A DNA stretch of 41,053 bases from Planctomycetota bacterium (GCA_016872645.1 VGZH01000052.1:1-41053), one strand, 5' to 3'; shown: positions 25,524 through 34,825, numbered from the stretch's first letter. Notes: generated by a model from the letters alone, not told the origin. Made by a program: numbers and translations.

Positions 25524-27431
25524 ATGCGTGGCCTCTTGAATCTCCCGCGTTACTGCGGACCGAATGCCTGCTGGGTAGCGTTGTGCCTCGGCTGGCTGAG
25601 CCTCTCTGGCTGCGCCAACATCATCGAGTTGCGTGCCATCGAGCGATTCAGCGACGCGCTGAAAAGCGAAGACTTTGAGAAGCTCAAGACTGCGGCCTCG
25701 ACAGACTTTGAACAACGGGCGTTGCGAAAAGATGTGGCACTGGACGACCTCAAATTGCTGAGGCTGCCCACCGGTGACCTGGAAATCGACAAAGTCGAAG
25801 AAGTCTCGCCGACGGTGAAGCGTGTCACCGTGATGGTTGGCGAGTCGAAACAAAAGCTGAAATATCAATTGAAGCTCGACCCGCAGACCAAGAAGTGGGT
25901 CGTGGATGACATTTACCTCAAGCAGAAAAAGGACGGCGTCACGGCCACGAAGTCCGTCACCGAGCAAATGGACTTGCTGCTTTCGGTGCGTGAATTCCTT
26001 GACGCCTGGAAGGACGGCGACCGCGAAGACGTACTCCGCACGGTGACTCCCGAATTCGCGGAGACACTGCGACCGCTGCCACCTGCGTACCTGAACCGGC
26101 TGACGCAACAAGTGATCGGCAAACAAAAGACTGGCAAGCGACTGCAACCGCGAGCACAACTCGATGAAAACACGGCTCACGTCCGCCTGCCGATCGCAGT
26201 CGGAGAACTGTGGCTGACGGCGAAACGTGCTGACGGTCACTGGCTCATCGACGACGTCGAAGTCAATTCTCGCGAGGAGAAGGAAGCCATTCCGTCCACG
26301 CGGCAACTGGCGCAAGTCACCCACACGGCAACAGCGTTCCTCAATGCGTATCAAGCGGGTGACAAGTCACGTCTGCAATCGCTTTGTACGACAAAGTTTT
26401 TCAGTGGCAGCCTCGCTCCGGCGAATCTGTCGCAAGTGACATTGCCCAGTGGTGATGTTCCAGCCGACAACGTGCAGATTCATGTCGCCTGGCAAGGCTT
26501 CTCCACAACCGATCCGCAGGAGGCTCAGCTTCGCGGAAAACATTCAGACTTTGTGGTCGAAGGGCCGAGTGAAGTGCTCAAGTTGAGCCTGCTCAGGGAA
26601 GAGGCCAGCGACGCTGATCACAAAGTGAAATACTTGATCGAAGAGGCGACCCTGTACGAACTCGACAGCCGGCAAGAAAAGCGGCTGTCCGCGCTATTCA
26701 CCGCGCACGCGCTGGTGCAGATTTACGCTGAAGCGCTGGTTTCCCGTGATCTCGAAGCCATTCGAGCCAGTTCCTCGTTGGACTTCGACCGTCGGGTGTG
26801 GCGTTCACTGCATGCTGGCCTGGTGCATGAGATGCCGCTCAACGAAATCGAAGATGCGACACCCAGAATTCAATCGACCGTCTTCTCTGGGCCTCTGACG
26901 GAGGTCACAGTCACTCAAGGCACGCGGGCGTTGACCTACATACTGCAAGACCGCCAGGGCGAACTCTTGGTCGATGACGTGCTGTTACCGACAATCGGCC
27001 GACCCAGTTCATTGAAAGCCACATTGGAACTAATGTTGCCGGTGCTCGATTTCGCTGCTGGCCTGCGTTTGGGGCAACTGGATGCGCTGCAACGACATTC
27101 CTCCAGCGATTTCAATCGGCTGGTGTGGCACCAAACACCCAAGATTCCCCGCATCGATCACGACATCGTGCAGCACCTGCACGCTCCACTCGTCTCAATC
27201 GAACAGAGCGACGACCGTGCCCTGTTGGTTTTGGGTGATGACAAATTCGGTGCTCAAGTCACATTGATCCGCGAGTCCGGCCGACTAGTCATCGATGACG
27301 TCTTGCTGATCACCGGAACGATGCCGCGTGACCACGTTGAACTCAAACGCCACTTGCGATTGCACATCGCCTCCTTCGGCGTCGGCAAACTGCCACGAGA
27401 GGAAGTCAACCCGACGAGCGGCCAGCGTTAA
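25524..27431 (+). CDS. Lipoprotein with five tandem NTF2-like repeats
   Basis: The protein is 635 aa from the ATG at 25524, which gives a lipoprotein signal with lipobox LSLSGC (Cys30). The frame is open upstream to 25239 without coding character. The mature protein seems built from five diverged units of about 105-125 residues. Each starts with a helical segment of the type FLDAWKDGDREDV or FLNAYQAGDKSRL and ends with a beta segment of the type WVVDDIYL, WLIDDVEV, LLVDDVLL or LVIDDVLL. The design (helix, then curved sheet closing in a [W/L]xxDDV strand) resembles small NTF2/SnoaL-like domains. No catalytic residues are recognised; a binding or scaffold role at the membrane is plausible. It follows the cluster after 98 nt but may be separate. 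Confidence 0.85.
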   Translation: MRGLLNLPRYCGPNACWVALCLGWLSLSGCANIIELRAIERFSDALKSEDFEKLKTAASTDFEQRALRKDVALDDLKLLRLPTGDLEIDKVEEVSPTVKRVTVMVGESKQKLKYQLKLDPQTKKWVVDDIYLKQKKDGVTATKSVTEQMDLLLSVREFLDAWKDGDREDVLRTVTPEFAETLRPLPPAYLNRLTQQVIGKQKTGKRLQPRAQLDENTAHVRLPIAVGELWLTAKRADGHWLIDDVEVNSREEKEAIPSTRQLAQVTHTATAFLNAYQAGDKSRLQSLCTTKFFSGSLAPANLSQVTLPSGDVPADNVQIHVAWQGFSTTDPQEAQLRGKHSDFVVEGPSEVLKLSLLREEASDADHKVKYLIEEATLYELDSRQEKRLSALFTAHALVQIYAEALVSRDLEAIRASSSLDFDRRVWRSLHAGLVHEMPLNEIEDATPRIQSTVFSGPLTEVTVTQGTRALTYILQDRQGELLVDDVLLPTIGRPSSLKATLELMLPVLDFAAGLRLGQLDALQRHSSSDFNRLVWHQTPKIPRIDHDIVQHLHAPLVSIEQSDDRALLVLGDDKFGAQVTLIRESGRLVIDDVLLITGTMPRDHVELKRHLRLHIASFGVGKLPREEVNPTSGQR

Positions 27432-27488
27432 TTCGTCGCCATTCGACTTTCTCGTCCGACGTCATCCGCACGATCAAGGACTCCATCA

Positions 27489-28406
27489 ATGGTCGAAGTA
27501 CCACCGCTCAAAACCGGATTTCGCCGAGGACTCTGCCTGGCATTTTATCTGTCCAGCCTCAGCCTCTGCGCAGGCGAATTGGCGGCAGGCGAAGGCGACG
27601 CGGTACGACTGACGTATCGCTTTCAGCCCAGCGAGTCGCTGCACCTTGAATACAAACAGAACATGACGATGGACATTCGCCTTCCGAACCTCAGACGGAA
27701 GTTGGTCAGCCAAACGCTCGCTAACAAGCACCTGCGAGTCATCTCCGTGGATGAAAACGGCAACGCACTCGTCGAGCCGATCATCGATCGCACGCGCATG
27801 ACCAGCCAGCAAGACGATGACCCCGAATCAATCTTTGACTCGGCCGATGGACCGGACAGTTGCCCGGCCGAATATCGGCCGCTGTTGGCGACTGTGGGCA
27901 AGCCGCTAGTCCGAATCAAATTCGCTCCCAATGGAAAGCTCATCGTGGCGGACAGCGTGACCGGCGACGGCAAGATTTCTAAAGACTTCAAGGATGACCC
28001 CACGCTAAATTTTCTGATCGTTTTCCCGGATCATCCGGTGCAAGTCGGCGACACTTGGAAAGACGAATTTGAGGCAATTGCGCAACTGGACAGGACGCTC
28101 AAACAAGGAGTCAAACTCCGCCGCGAATATCGGCTGCAGAAACTGGAGGGCGCATTGGCCGAGATCGAATTGCAAACCTCCTGCTTGACTCCACTACGCG
28201 ATCCGATGGTGGAAATGCAAATCACCGCGCGGTTGCTCAGTGGAAAGATCGTCTTCGATCACCAGCGAGGACAAATCGTCACACGCGAGATGCGTGTCGA
28301 AAGCCAGGTTCTCAACGGCATCGGACCCAACACGCTGGTCAACACCGTGATGACGCAGTCCGAGCGCCTCGTCCCGAATCCGAAACTCGCGAATCGAGAG
28401 AAGTAA
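27489..28406 (+). CDS. Secreted protein of unknown function (DUF6263-like)
   Basis: This 305-aa protein has a signal peptide (LCLAFYLSSLSLCAGELAAG) and a mature region dominated by beta strands. It begins with RLTYRFQPSESLHLEYKQNM and later has PDHPVQVGDTWKDEF and LQTSCLTPLRDPMVEMQ. The overall pattern resembles a planctomycete family of secreted beta proteins (DUF6263-like, from memory). An AAGGA ribosome site lies 8 nt before the ATG. It starts 57 nt after the repeat lipoprotein and is followed by the DAC gene after 19 nt, so the three may be co-transcribed. No catalytic motif is visible; function unknown. Confidence 0.8.
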   Translation: MVEVPPLKTGFRRGLCLAFYLSSLSLCAGELAAGEGDAVRLTYRFQPSESLHLEYKQNMTMDIRLPNLRRKLVSQTLANKHLRVISVDENGNALVEPIIDRTRMTSQQDDDPESIFDSADGPDSCPAEYRPLLATVGKPLVRIKFAPNGKLIVADSVTGDGKISKDFKDDPTLNFLIVFPDHPVQVGDTWKDEFEAIAQLDRTLKQGVKLRREYRLQKLEGALAEIELQTSCLTPLRDPMVEMQITARLLSGKIVFDHQRGQIVTREMRVESQVLNGIGPNTLVNTVMTQSERLVPNPKLANREK

Positions 28407-28425
28407 CCCCAGGGCATTTCGCCGC

Positions 28426-29364
28426 ATGATCAAGCGTCACGAACTTTCGCGCCAATCCGAAAGCCTGTTGTTCGCCGCGCGCAAAGTCGCGGAAGACACT
28501 GAGGCCGTTGCGGTCGTGATGTTGGCCGAAGTGCCGTACAACTTCGCCGAGATTCGCGACTCACTCAAGAAGACGCGATTGATCGTCACCTCGGACAATT
28601 CCGACGTGCAGCAAGCGGCCAACGACGACGAAGTGGCCATCGTGCCTCTGCAAGTTGAGCCGCAGACTCGGCAATACCAAGTCAGCCAGGCTTTGCTGGA
28701 AGCGATCAGCGACGAACTGCTGCGAAGCGGCGACACCGTTGTGGCGGTCTACGCCGGCTTCGACAAGGAAACACTCGACACGCTGACCTACATCCGCCTG
28801 GGCGAGCATTTGACATCGCTGACCTCGCGCGACTTGCAGAAGCTGGAAACTCAAGTGCCGCTGGAAACCTTGCGGCAGGTGACCGACATCGCCATCGAGA
28901 TCGGTCGCGAAGGCCGCGAGGGCCAACCGGTCGGCGCTCTGTTCGTCGTCGGACAACACCGCAAGGTACTGGAGTTTTCGCACGAGCAGATTCACGATCC
29001 GTTCCGAGGATACGCTCGAAAGGAGCGACTGATTCGCTCTCCGCGCGTGCGTGAGAGCGTCAAAGAACTGGCTCAGATCGACGGTGCTTTCGTGGTTTCG
29101 GCAGACGGAGTCATGATCTCGGCAGGCCGCATCCTGGACGCTCCAGCCAGCGGCGTCGCGTTGTCCAAGGGCTTGGGCGCTCGGCACTGGGCGGCGGCCG
29201 CGGTCTCGAAAGTCACCAAGGCCATCGCCATCGCCGTCTCGCAATCCACCGGCACCGTGCGAATCTTCCAGAACGGGCTGGTGGTGTTGCGCATCGAGCC
29301 GATGGACCGCACTCCGATGACCTGGCACGACGTCACGACCGAACCGCCGCCGATGACCGACTGA
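28426..29364 (+). CDS. DacZ-like diadenylate cyclase domain protein (c-di-AMP)
   Basis: This 312-aa protein has a C-terminal DisA_N/DAC domain. The catalytic DGA motif is at residues 219-221 (DGAFVV). The second motif, usually RHR, is RHW at 253-255 in GARHWAAAAVSK. It is followed by a conserved AIAIAVSQSTGTVRIFQNG strand pair. The N-terminal ~170 residues form an alpha/beta domain with SGDTVVAVYAGFD, resembling the pyruvate-kinase-like domain found with DAC in archaeal DacZ. If active it would make c-di-AMP from two ATP in the cytoplasm, a second messenger for ion and osmotic balance. Replacement of the last Arg leaves activity uncertain. No membrane segment is seen, and no c-di-AMP phosphodiesterase or Ktr/Trk gene lies nearby. 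Confidence 0.85.
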   Translation: MIKRHELSRQSESLLFAARKVAEDTEAVAVVMLAEVPYNFAEIRDSLKKTRLIVTSDNSDVQQAANDDEVAIVPLQVEPQTRQYQVSQALLEAISDELLRSGDTVVAVYAGFDKETLDTLTYIRLGEHLTSLTSRDLQKLETQVPLETLRQVTDIAIEIGREGREGQPVGALFVVGQHRKVLEFSHEQIHDPFRGYARKERLIRSPRVRESVKELAQIDGAFVVSADGVMISAGRILDAPASGVALSKGLGARHWAAAAVSKVTKAIAIAVSQSTGTVRIFQNGLVVLRIEPMDRTPMTWHDVTTEPPPMTD

Positions 29365-29439
29365 TCGGTGAGCCTGCACTCAACCGGCATCACACAGTAT
29401 CTTCCGCGAGGCCAACCTCGTTGACGAAAGGACTGTGCG

Positions 29440-30960
29440 ATGCGGAAAGTCGATGCAACCTATCTGGACTTGCTGACTCAATTGCGTGATGCGGCGGTGC
29501 TCGGCTCGTGCGCAAGCGTACTGGGTTGGGACGAGCAAACCTTCCTGCCTCCCGCCGGAGCAAATCATCGCGCGGAACAACTGGCAACACTCGCGGGACT
29601 GACGCATGAACGTGCCACGTCGCCGCGCATCGGAGAATTATTGACCGAACTGGAACAGTGCGGGGCGCTCGGCGATGAGACTTCGGCGATGGCAGTCAAC
29701 GTGCGAGAGGCTCGGCACAGCTACGACCGCGTCACGAAACTTCCGCGAGCATTGGTCGAAGAGCTGTCGCGCACAACGACACTGGCCCAAACCGCCTGGG
29801 TGACTGCTCGGAAGAAATCCGACTTTGCGGAGTTCCAACCGTGGCTGGAGAGAATGGTGGGGCTCAAACGGCAGCAGGCCGAGGCTCTCGGCTATTCCGG
29901 CGGCGTGCCGTACGACGCACTGCTCGACGAGTTCGAACCGGGGGTGTCGTCTCGTGAGATCGCGGCGACGTTTGCTCCGCTGCGCGATGAACTCGTCAAG
30001 CTGGTCGATGCGATTCAAGGAAGCTCACGACGTCCGAACGTCAGCTTGCTGACGCGACGATTTCCGTTGGACGCACAACGACAGTTTGCTGAAAACGCCG
30101 CACGCAAGATCGGCTTCGACTTCGAAGCGGGACGGCTCGACGTCGCTCCGCATCCGTTTTGCAGTGGCCTCGGACCGGGCGATTGCCGGCTGACCACTCG
30201 GTACAACGAGCAACATTTCCCCGGTGCCTTCTTCGGCGTGCTGCACGAGGCAGGTCATGGGTTATACGAACAAGGCCTCGACCGCACTGCGTTCGGCAGT
30301 CCGATGGGCGAGACTGTCTCGCTGGGAATTCACGAATCGCAATCGCGGTTGTGGGAGAATTTCGTCGGCCGCAGCCGAGCGTTCTGGCAACATTTCTTTG
30401 CTCCGGCTCAGCAGGCGTTTCCGGAAGCGTTGACGGGCGTGAACCTCGCCGATTGGTACGCGGCGATCAATGACGTGCGGCCCTCCTTCATCCGCGTCGA
30501 GGCGGACGAAGTCACCTACAACCTGCACATCATGCTGCGATTTGAACTGGAGCAACCGCTGATCTCCGGCGATCTCAAACCGGCTGACGTGCCCGCGGTT
30601 TGGAACGAGACTTTCTCGCGGTACTTCGGACTGACGCCTGCCGATGCGGCCTGCGGTTGCCTGCAAGACATCCACTGGAGTGCGGGATTGATCGGCTATT
30701 TTCCGACGTACTCACTGGGCAACATGTACGCGGCACAATTTTACGAAGCCGCTCAACGAGACCTTGGAGACTTGCCGACACAATTCGCTCGCGGCGAGTT
30801 TCACCCGTTGCTCGATTGGCTGCGGAAGAACATCCACTCGCGAGGCAAACAACTTCGTGCCGGCGAACTGATTCAGCGAGTCACCGGAGCACCTCTCTCG
30901 CATCAGGCATTGATCACTCACTTGCATCGCAAGTTCGACGGGTTGTTCGGGTTGACTTAA
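29440..30960 (+). CDS. M32 family metallocarboxypeptidase
   Basis: The length of 506 aa is normal for the M32 carboxypeptidase Taq family. The zinc site is HEAGH: His269, Glu270 (catalytic) and His273. The third ligand, Glu299, is in IHESQSRLWEN, the family's HES motif. Other family segments are present, including DEVTYNLHIMLRFELE and GLIGYFPTYSLGNMYAAQ. The enzyme removes C-terminal residues from peptides in the cytoplasm; there is no signal peptide. It follows the DAC gene by 75 nt on the same strand. All family motifs are intact, so it is probably functional. Confidence 0.95.
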   Translation: MRKVDATYLDLLTQLRDAAVLGSCASVLGWDEQTFLPPAGANHRAEQLATLAGLTHERATSPRIGELLTELEQCGALGDETSAMAVNVREARHSYDRVTKLPRALVEELSRTTTLAQTAWVTARKKSDFAEFQPWLERMVGLKRQQAEALGYSGGVPYDALLDEFEPGVSSREIAATFAPLRDELVKLVDAIQGSSRRPNVSLLTRRFPLDAQRQFAENAARKIGFDFEAGRLDVAPHPFCSGLGPGDCRLTTRYNEQHFPGAFFGVLHEAGHGLYEQGLDRTAFGSPMGETVSLGIHESQSRLWENFVGRSRAFWQHFFAPAQQAFPEALTGVNLADWYAAINDVRPSFIRVEADEVTYNLHIMLRFELEQPLISGDLKPADVPAVWNETFSRYFGLTPADAACGCLQDIHWSAGLIGYFPTYSLGNMYAAQFYEAAQRDLGDLPTQFARGEFHPLLDWLRKNIHSRGKQLRAGELIQRVTGAPLSHQALITHLHRKFDGLFGLT

Positions 30961-31073
30961 TTGCACGCCAAGAAGTTGCCCACCTGCCCCACGTTTCCTT
31001 GCGGAATCTTCGCCGTCGCAAATCGGCAACATCTCGCCGGAACAGATTAGCAGCGGCCTGTCTCCGTCCGCCG

Positions 31074-31124
31074 GTTCACCGCGTTGCCGAACTACTCGGC
31101 CAACAGGCTTCTGACGCGGTGAAC
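31074..31124. other. Inverted repeat after the carboxypeptidase gene
   Basis: A perfect 11-bp inverted repeat (31074-31084 with 31114-31124) contains an inner 5-bp stem (31086-31090 with 31096-31100). It lies in the 248-nt gap between the carboxypeptidase and the PilZ-like frame. There is no T-run after it, so a rho-independent terminator is uncertain. The rest of the gap shows no convincing gene. Confidence 0.4.
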
Positions 31125-31208
31125 ATCACGACCTAAATCCTCCTAATCTCCCTCGAACGGCATTGGCGACCGGATTTCCTTCTCTCTCGCCGAAAGAACT
31201 CACCAGCC

Positions 31209-31481
31209 ATGAACGAACGCCGCCAACCACCACTACGTCGCGTCACCCTGACCCGCAACAATCCCGAGCGACTCGAAAACGAACGGCGCGAGTCCCCCCG
31301 CTTTCGCGTATCGGCCAGCGTCCGCTTTCTGCGAGCGGCAACCGACGGCCCGAAAGTCATCGACGGCGACGCCCTCAAAGTGTCTCTGATAGGAATGCGA
31401 GTCGTCCTGAATCAGCCAATTCACAAGAATGAGCAACTGCTGGTCGCGACCACTGGACTAATTGCTACTCCGTGCTGTTGA
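31209..31481 (+). CDS. Truncated PilZ-domain protein
   Basis: This 90-aa frame begins with a basic leader and then the PilZ start RRESPRFRVSASVRF, followed by DALKVSLIGMRVVLNQPI, which matches the D/N-x-S-x-x-G strand of c-di-GMP-binding PilZ domains. After NEQLLV the sequence departs from the family and the frame ends in an unrelated ATTGLIATPCC. The lost part would carry the last beta strands. The same DNA past about 31433 encodes, in another frame, the end of a DUF1501 protein, so the PilZ gene was probably cut by a recombination or deletion event. It may be a pseudogene; the ribosome site is weak. Confidence 0.55.
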   Translation: MNERRQPPLRRVTLTRNNPERLENERRESPRFRVSASVRFLRAATDGPKVIDGDALKVSLIGMRVVLNQPIHKNEQLLVATTGLIATPCC

Positions 31482-31688
31482 CGGGAGCCGGTGTCAAAGG
31501 CGGTACACTCTGCGGAGCCAGCGACGCACTCGCGGCACACGTCGCCGATCGTCCCACTCGTCCCGCCGACATCTGCGACGATCTATCGGCGCCTCGGCAT
31601 CGATCCAGAGTTGCTGCTCCACGATCGCTTCGGCCACACGGTTGCAATCGCTCACGGTGACGAACCGATCGGTGAGATTTTTGCTTGA
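31433..31688 (+). pseudogene. Frameshifted 3' fragment of a DUF1501 gene
   Basis: In a frame different from the PilZ one, the DNA encodes GRDHWTNCYSVLLTGAGVKG and then ASDALAAHVADRPTRPADIC, the C-terminal hallmark of DUF1501 proteins. Near 31574 the frame is lost, and the remainder (TIYRRLGIDPE to GEPIGEIFA-like, ending in TGA at 31688) continues in another frame. A deletion of about two bases explains the shift. Only some 85 codons of a gene normally near 450 codons remain. DUF1501 proteins are Tat-exported, sulfatase-fold proteins found in many copies in planctomycetes, so this is a relic of one of those. The family call is firm. Confidence 0.75.
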
Positions 31689-31824
31689 TTCGCCACCCCG
31701 CCTCGTTCCGCGATGATCGGCCTTGATTGCTGATTAAGCCGGAGACCCCTCCGACGCTTGCCAAGACAAGGCCGTCGCTGCAATCTGTCGCGGTCTGGGT
31801 GTCTCCCACAAGCCAGGAGGTTGA

Positions 31825-32337
31825 ATGATGAGTGCTGATCGAAGTGTGTCTCGGCGTGCGTGGATGAGTTCGGTGGCGACGGCCTCACTGGTGAGTGTCG
31901 CGGCCGCGCAAGAGAAATCCCCGGCGAAGCCGAATCGGGACGAGTTGGAAAGGGCTTTCGCTGAACGGATGACCGGAACGGTGCTCGTGGGAAATTATTC
32001 CGTGGTCGGCCAGGATTCGAAGCCGGAGAATCCAGAACGATATGAACTGAAGAAGGTCTCGAAGTTCGCCGAGGACTTGTGGATCTTCGAGGCACGCATC
32101 AAGTACGGCAAGACAGACGTCACGTTGCCGCTGACGCTGCGAATGATCTGGGCGGAGGACACGCCGATGATCACTCTGACAAACGCGACCCTGCCGGGTT
32201 TAGGTACCGCGTTTGGAGCGCGGGTGATCTTCCACGGTGACCTGTACGCCGGCACTTGGCAACACGGCAAAGTCGGCGGGCATCTCTGGGGAACGATCGA
32301 AAAAGCCACTGCGGCCAAGGACGAAAAGGGCAAGTGA
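31825..32337 (+). CDS. Small Tat-signal protein of unknown function
   Basis: This 170-aa protein has an N-terminal SRRAWMSSVATASLVSVAAA segment, a likely Tat-type signal with twin Arg, and an AGGAGG ribosome site before the tandem ATG at 31825/31828. The mature part is a beta-rich domain with MTGTVLVGNYSV, YELKKVSKFAEDLWIFEARI and AFGARVIFHGDLYAGTWQHG. I recall similar short secreted proteins in planctomycetes but no function. It is convergent with the large FG-GAP gene (85-nt gap). It may store or bind a small ligand; this is speculation. Confidence 0.75.
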   Translation: MMSADRSVSRRAWMSSVATASLVSVAAAQEKSPAKPNRDELERAFAERMTGTVLVGNYSVVGQDSKPENPERYELKKVSKFAEDLWIFEARIKYGKTDVTLPLTLRMIWAEDTPMITLTNATLPGLGTAFGARVIFHGDLYAGTWQHGKVGGHLWGTIEKATAAKDEKGK

Positions 32338-32422
32338 CCTTTTGGAGTGCAGCGTGTCAGCACCGCTTTGGATTGGATGAGTGAAAACAACAGTGCTGCT
32401 GACACACCGTACTCTACAATTT

Positions 32423-34825
32423 CTACGGTGCCGTCGTGGCCGGCGTCTTTGTCTCTTCGGGACGGCCGTCGTCTTGCGGGTAGATCAGAATTCGGTCGTG
32501 GACCAGCAGGACCAAGTCGGGGCGGCCGTCGTTGGTGACGTCCACGATCAGCGACTCGCGAGGTTCGAAGTCGCCACCTTCCCCCTCGCGGCCGAAGCTT
32601 TTCTCTTCGAAGATTTGAAAGGCGAGTGCCGAACGAAGCGATGCCGGCTGGTCGAGCGTCGGCGGCGTGAATTTCAAAACTTCGATGGTGTGCGAGCGAG
32701 TGTCGATGACGGCCAGATCGGGCTGAGCGTCACCATTCAAGTCGCCACCGACCACGTCAGCGAAGAACGTTTTTTCGGTTTTCGTTTCGTAAGTCGTGAG
32801 TTCTTTCATTGTCGGGACGGCTCGGCCAGAGTACAGCACGGCGAATTTGCCTTGGCCGAACAGCAGCAGATCGTCCTGCTGGTCTCCGTTGAGATCGGCG
32901 ACGTGCGCGGACTTGAAGGGGAAGCGGCCGAGTTCAATCTCTTGCCACGGGCGATAGACATTTTCTTCCCGACGCAGGATTTTTAGTTTGTGCACGCCGA
33001 CGTCGATCAGCACGATTTCGTTGCCGGGTTGCCCGTCGAGATTGATGGTGGCCGCTCCCAACGTTTTGGCGGTCGCTTCTGACGAATTAAATTGATCGGC
33101 GACTTGCCAACCGCGAGTCGCCTGATCGAATCGCATGTTGCGGACGAACTTGTCCTGCGCCACCAGCAGCGCGGGACCTTGCAGTTGTCCGAAGAAGACG
33201 GCTCCCGGCTGCACGTTGCCGAGTTGAATGCCCCCTTCAGTCTTCACTTCTTTCGGAACGCCTTTCTCGTCGAGTGAGAACAGTGCCGGAGCTTTGTCCG
33301 AACCGCCGAAGAGCATGAATTCGGGACGGCCGTCGTTGTTGAGGTCCAGGCGTTGAATGCGGTTCGGTGCAGCTTTGAGTTCCAGTGTCACAGACGGCTT
33401 ACCGTCAAAGAGGTGCGGTTCCCAAGTCCCATTGGCGGCGCTGTGCAAAGCTTCCAACGTGTAGGTCGTTTCTCGTGCGGCGCGGGCCTTGGTCAGATAG
33501 ATGATTTCGGGGTGTTTGTCGGCGTCCAGATCGGCAAGTTCCAGGGCGATCGGTTCTTTGCCTCCCATCGGCAGTGCCTGAGGAAACGTCAATCGGCCTT
33601 CGGCCATGCGGCTGATGCCGATGGTCTTCTCCTTGGTGCTGAGCACAACAAGTTCAGCGGCCCCGTCGCCGTCGAGGTCTCCCGTGCGGACTTGTTCTGC
33701 GCCGACGAGGCCGGAAAACGCTTCACCCTGTTCGAGTCCGATTCCTTTCCGCTGCTTGAAGACAATCATCTGCGCGGCATCGGGATCAGCGACAACGACA
33801 TCGGTCAGCCCGTCACCGTCGAGATCCGCGGTGGCGATATCGCGAGACTTGTCGGCTGCTTGCTGGCCGAGTCCGTATTGAATCAAGCGGCTGGCGAGTT
33901 CACCGGGCTTCGGGACCGGACGTTCGAGTTGCAGAAGTTTGACGCGACCGGTCAATGAATCCACGGTCAACACTTCGACCTGCGGCGATTGATCGAACTG
34001 CGCGATCGACAACGATCGCGGCTTGGACATCTCGAACCGCAACTCCGGGCCGAGTCGACCGTCTTGCCCTTGCAACCGCGCGGCGAGAGCTTGCTCAGCT
34101 TCGTCGTGCGAGAGGTAGCACAAATCTTTGCGGCCATCGCCATCGAGATCCGCGATCTGGCCAAGCGTCAGTCGCTGTGACGTGTTGAACAGACTCTCCG
34201 GCGAGCCAAGCTTGCCGTCTTTCTGCTGGTACAACAGGTACGTCTGGTTCAAACCGAGCACGGCGATGTCGTCGCGTTTGTCACTATTGAGGTCTCCCGC
34301 GAGCACGACCCACGCAAACGCTGGAACATCCGGCAGCCGAATCGTGGTCTTCTCAGTCCAGTCGCCGGTCTTCGGTTGAAAGCGGATGACAAGCTTGTCG
34401 GTGCCGCCAAAGTACGCCACGTCGCTCAGTCCGTCGTTGTTGAAATCTCCAACTGCCATCGCGGCGATATCGTGATCGACGCTGAGCTTACGATGATCGA
34501 ATCGCCAATTGGCTGCGAATTGATTGACCTCCACTTTTCCGGCGGCAGCATTCGCGGGCTTAGTGCCCCGTTGCAACAGCAGGTCGATGCGGCTGTGAGC
34601 ATTGTCGGCAATCGCCAAGTCGGTGATGCCGTCATGATTGAAATCTCCCGTGACTAAATTGGCCGATCGATCCGAGAGCTTCACCAGTTCCAGCGGCTTA
34701 AAACCGTAGAACTGCGACAATTCGTTGACCATGTCCACGTCGTCCTGGGCGGGCAATGTCGAAATCGCCATAGCCGCCGCGACAGCCACCAAAAGAACTC
34801 CCAACCGCTGGCAAACCACTCGCAT
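32423..34825 (-). CDS. Large secreted FG-GAP/VCBS repeat protein
   Basis: The protein is 800 aa from the ATG at 34825, which has a GAGGAG ribosome site and a signal peptide (LLVAVAAAMAISTLPAQ); earlier in-frame starts add a poor leader. The mature protein consists of many repeats of the FG-GAP/VCBS type with calcium-binding loops of the form DFNHDGITDLAI, DLDGDGRKDLCY, DLDGDGLTDVVV and DLNNDGRPEFML. These should fold into beta-propeller blades, roughly two propellers' worth. Such proteins bind Ca2+ and often act in adhesion or carbohydrate binding on planctomycete surfaces. No catalytic domain is attached. It is divergent from the ceramidase-like gene over a 139-nt promoter region. Confidence 0.9.
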   Translation of the reverse strand: MRVVCQRLGVLLVAVAAAMAISTLPAQDDVDMVNELSQFYGFKPLELVKLSDRSANLVTGDFNHDGITDLAIADNAHSRIDLLLQRGTKPANAAAGKVEVNQFAANWRFDHRKLSVDHDIAAMAVGDFNNDGLSDVAYFGGTDKLVIRFQPKTGDWTEKTTIRLPDVPAFAWVVLAGDLNSDKRDDIAVLGLNQTYLLYQQKDGKLGSPESLFNTSQRLTLGQIADLDGDGRKDLCYLSHDEAEQALAARLQGQDGRLGPELRFEMSKPRSLSIAQFDQSPQVEVLTVDSLTGRVKLLQLERPVPKPGELASRLIQYGLGQQAADKSRDIATADLDGDGLTDVVVADPDAAQMIVFKQRKGIGLEQGEAFSGLVGAEQVRTGDLDGDGAAELVVLSTKEKTIGISRMAEGRLTFPQALPMGGKEPIALELADLDADKHPEIIYLTKARAARETTYTLEALHSAANGTWEPHLFDGKPSVTLELKAAPNRIQRLDLNNDGRPEFMLFGGSDKAPALFSLDEKGVPKEVKTEGGIQLGNVQPGAVFFGQLQGPALLVAQDKFVRNMRFDQATRGWQVADQFNSSEATAKTLGAATINLDGQPGNEIVLIDVGVHKLKILRREENVYRPWQEIELGRFPFKSAHVADLNGDQQDDLLLFGQGKFAVLYSGRAVPTMKELTTYETKTEKTFFADVVGGDLNGDAQPDLAVIDTRSHTIEVLKFTPPTLDQPASLRSALAFQIFEEKSFGREGEGGDFEPRESLIVDVTNDGRPDLVLLVHDRILIYPQDDGRPEETKTPATTAP

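Noticed and set aside
30600-31136. Plus-strand frame running past the carboxypeptidase stop
   Set aside because: Mostly in a shadow frame of the carboxypeptidase; the part after 30960 shows no recognisable domain.
31742-31806. Weak inverted repeat (GGAGAC/GTCTCC) before the small Tat protein gene
   Set aside because: Only a 6-bp arm with a very long loop; too weak to call a regulatory structure.
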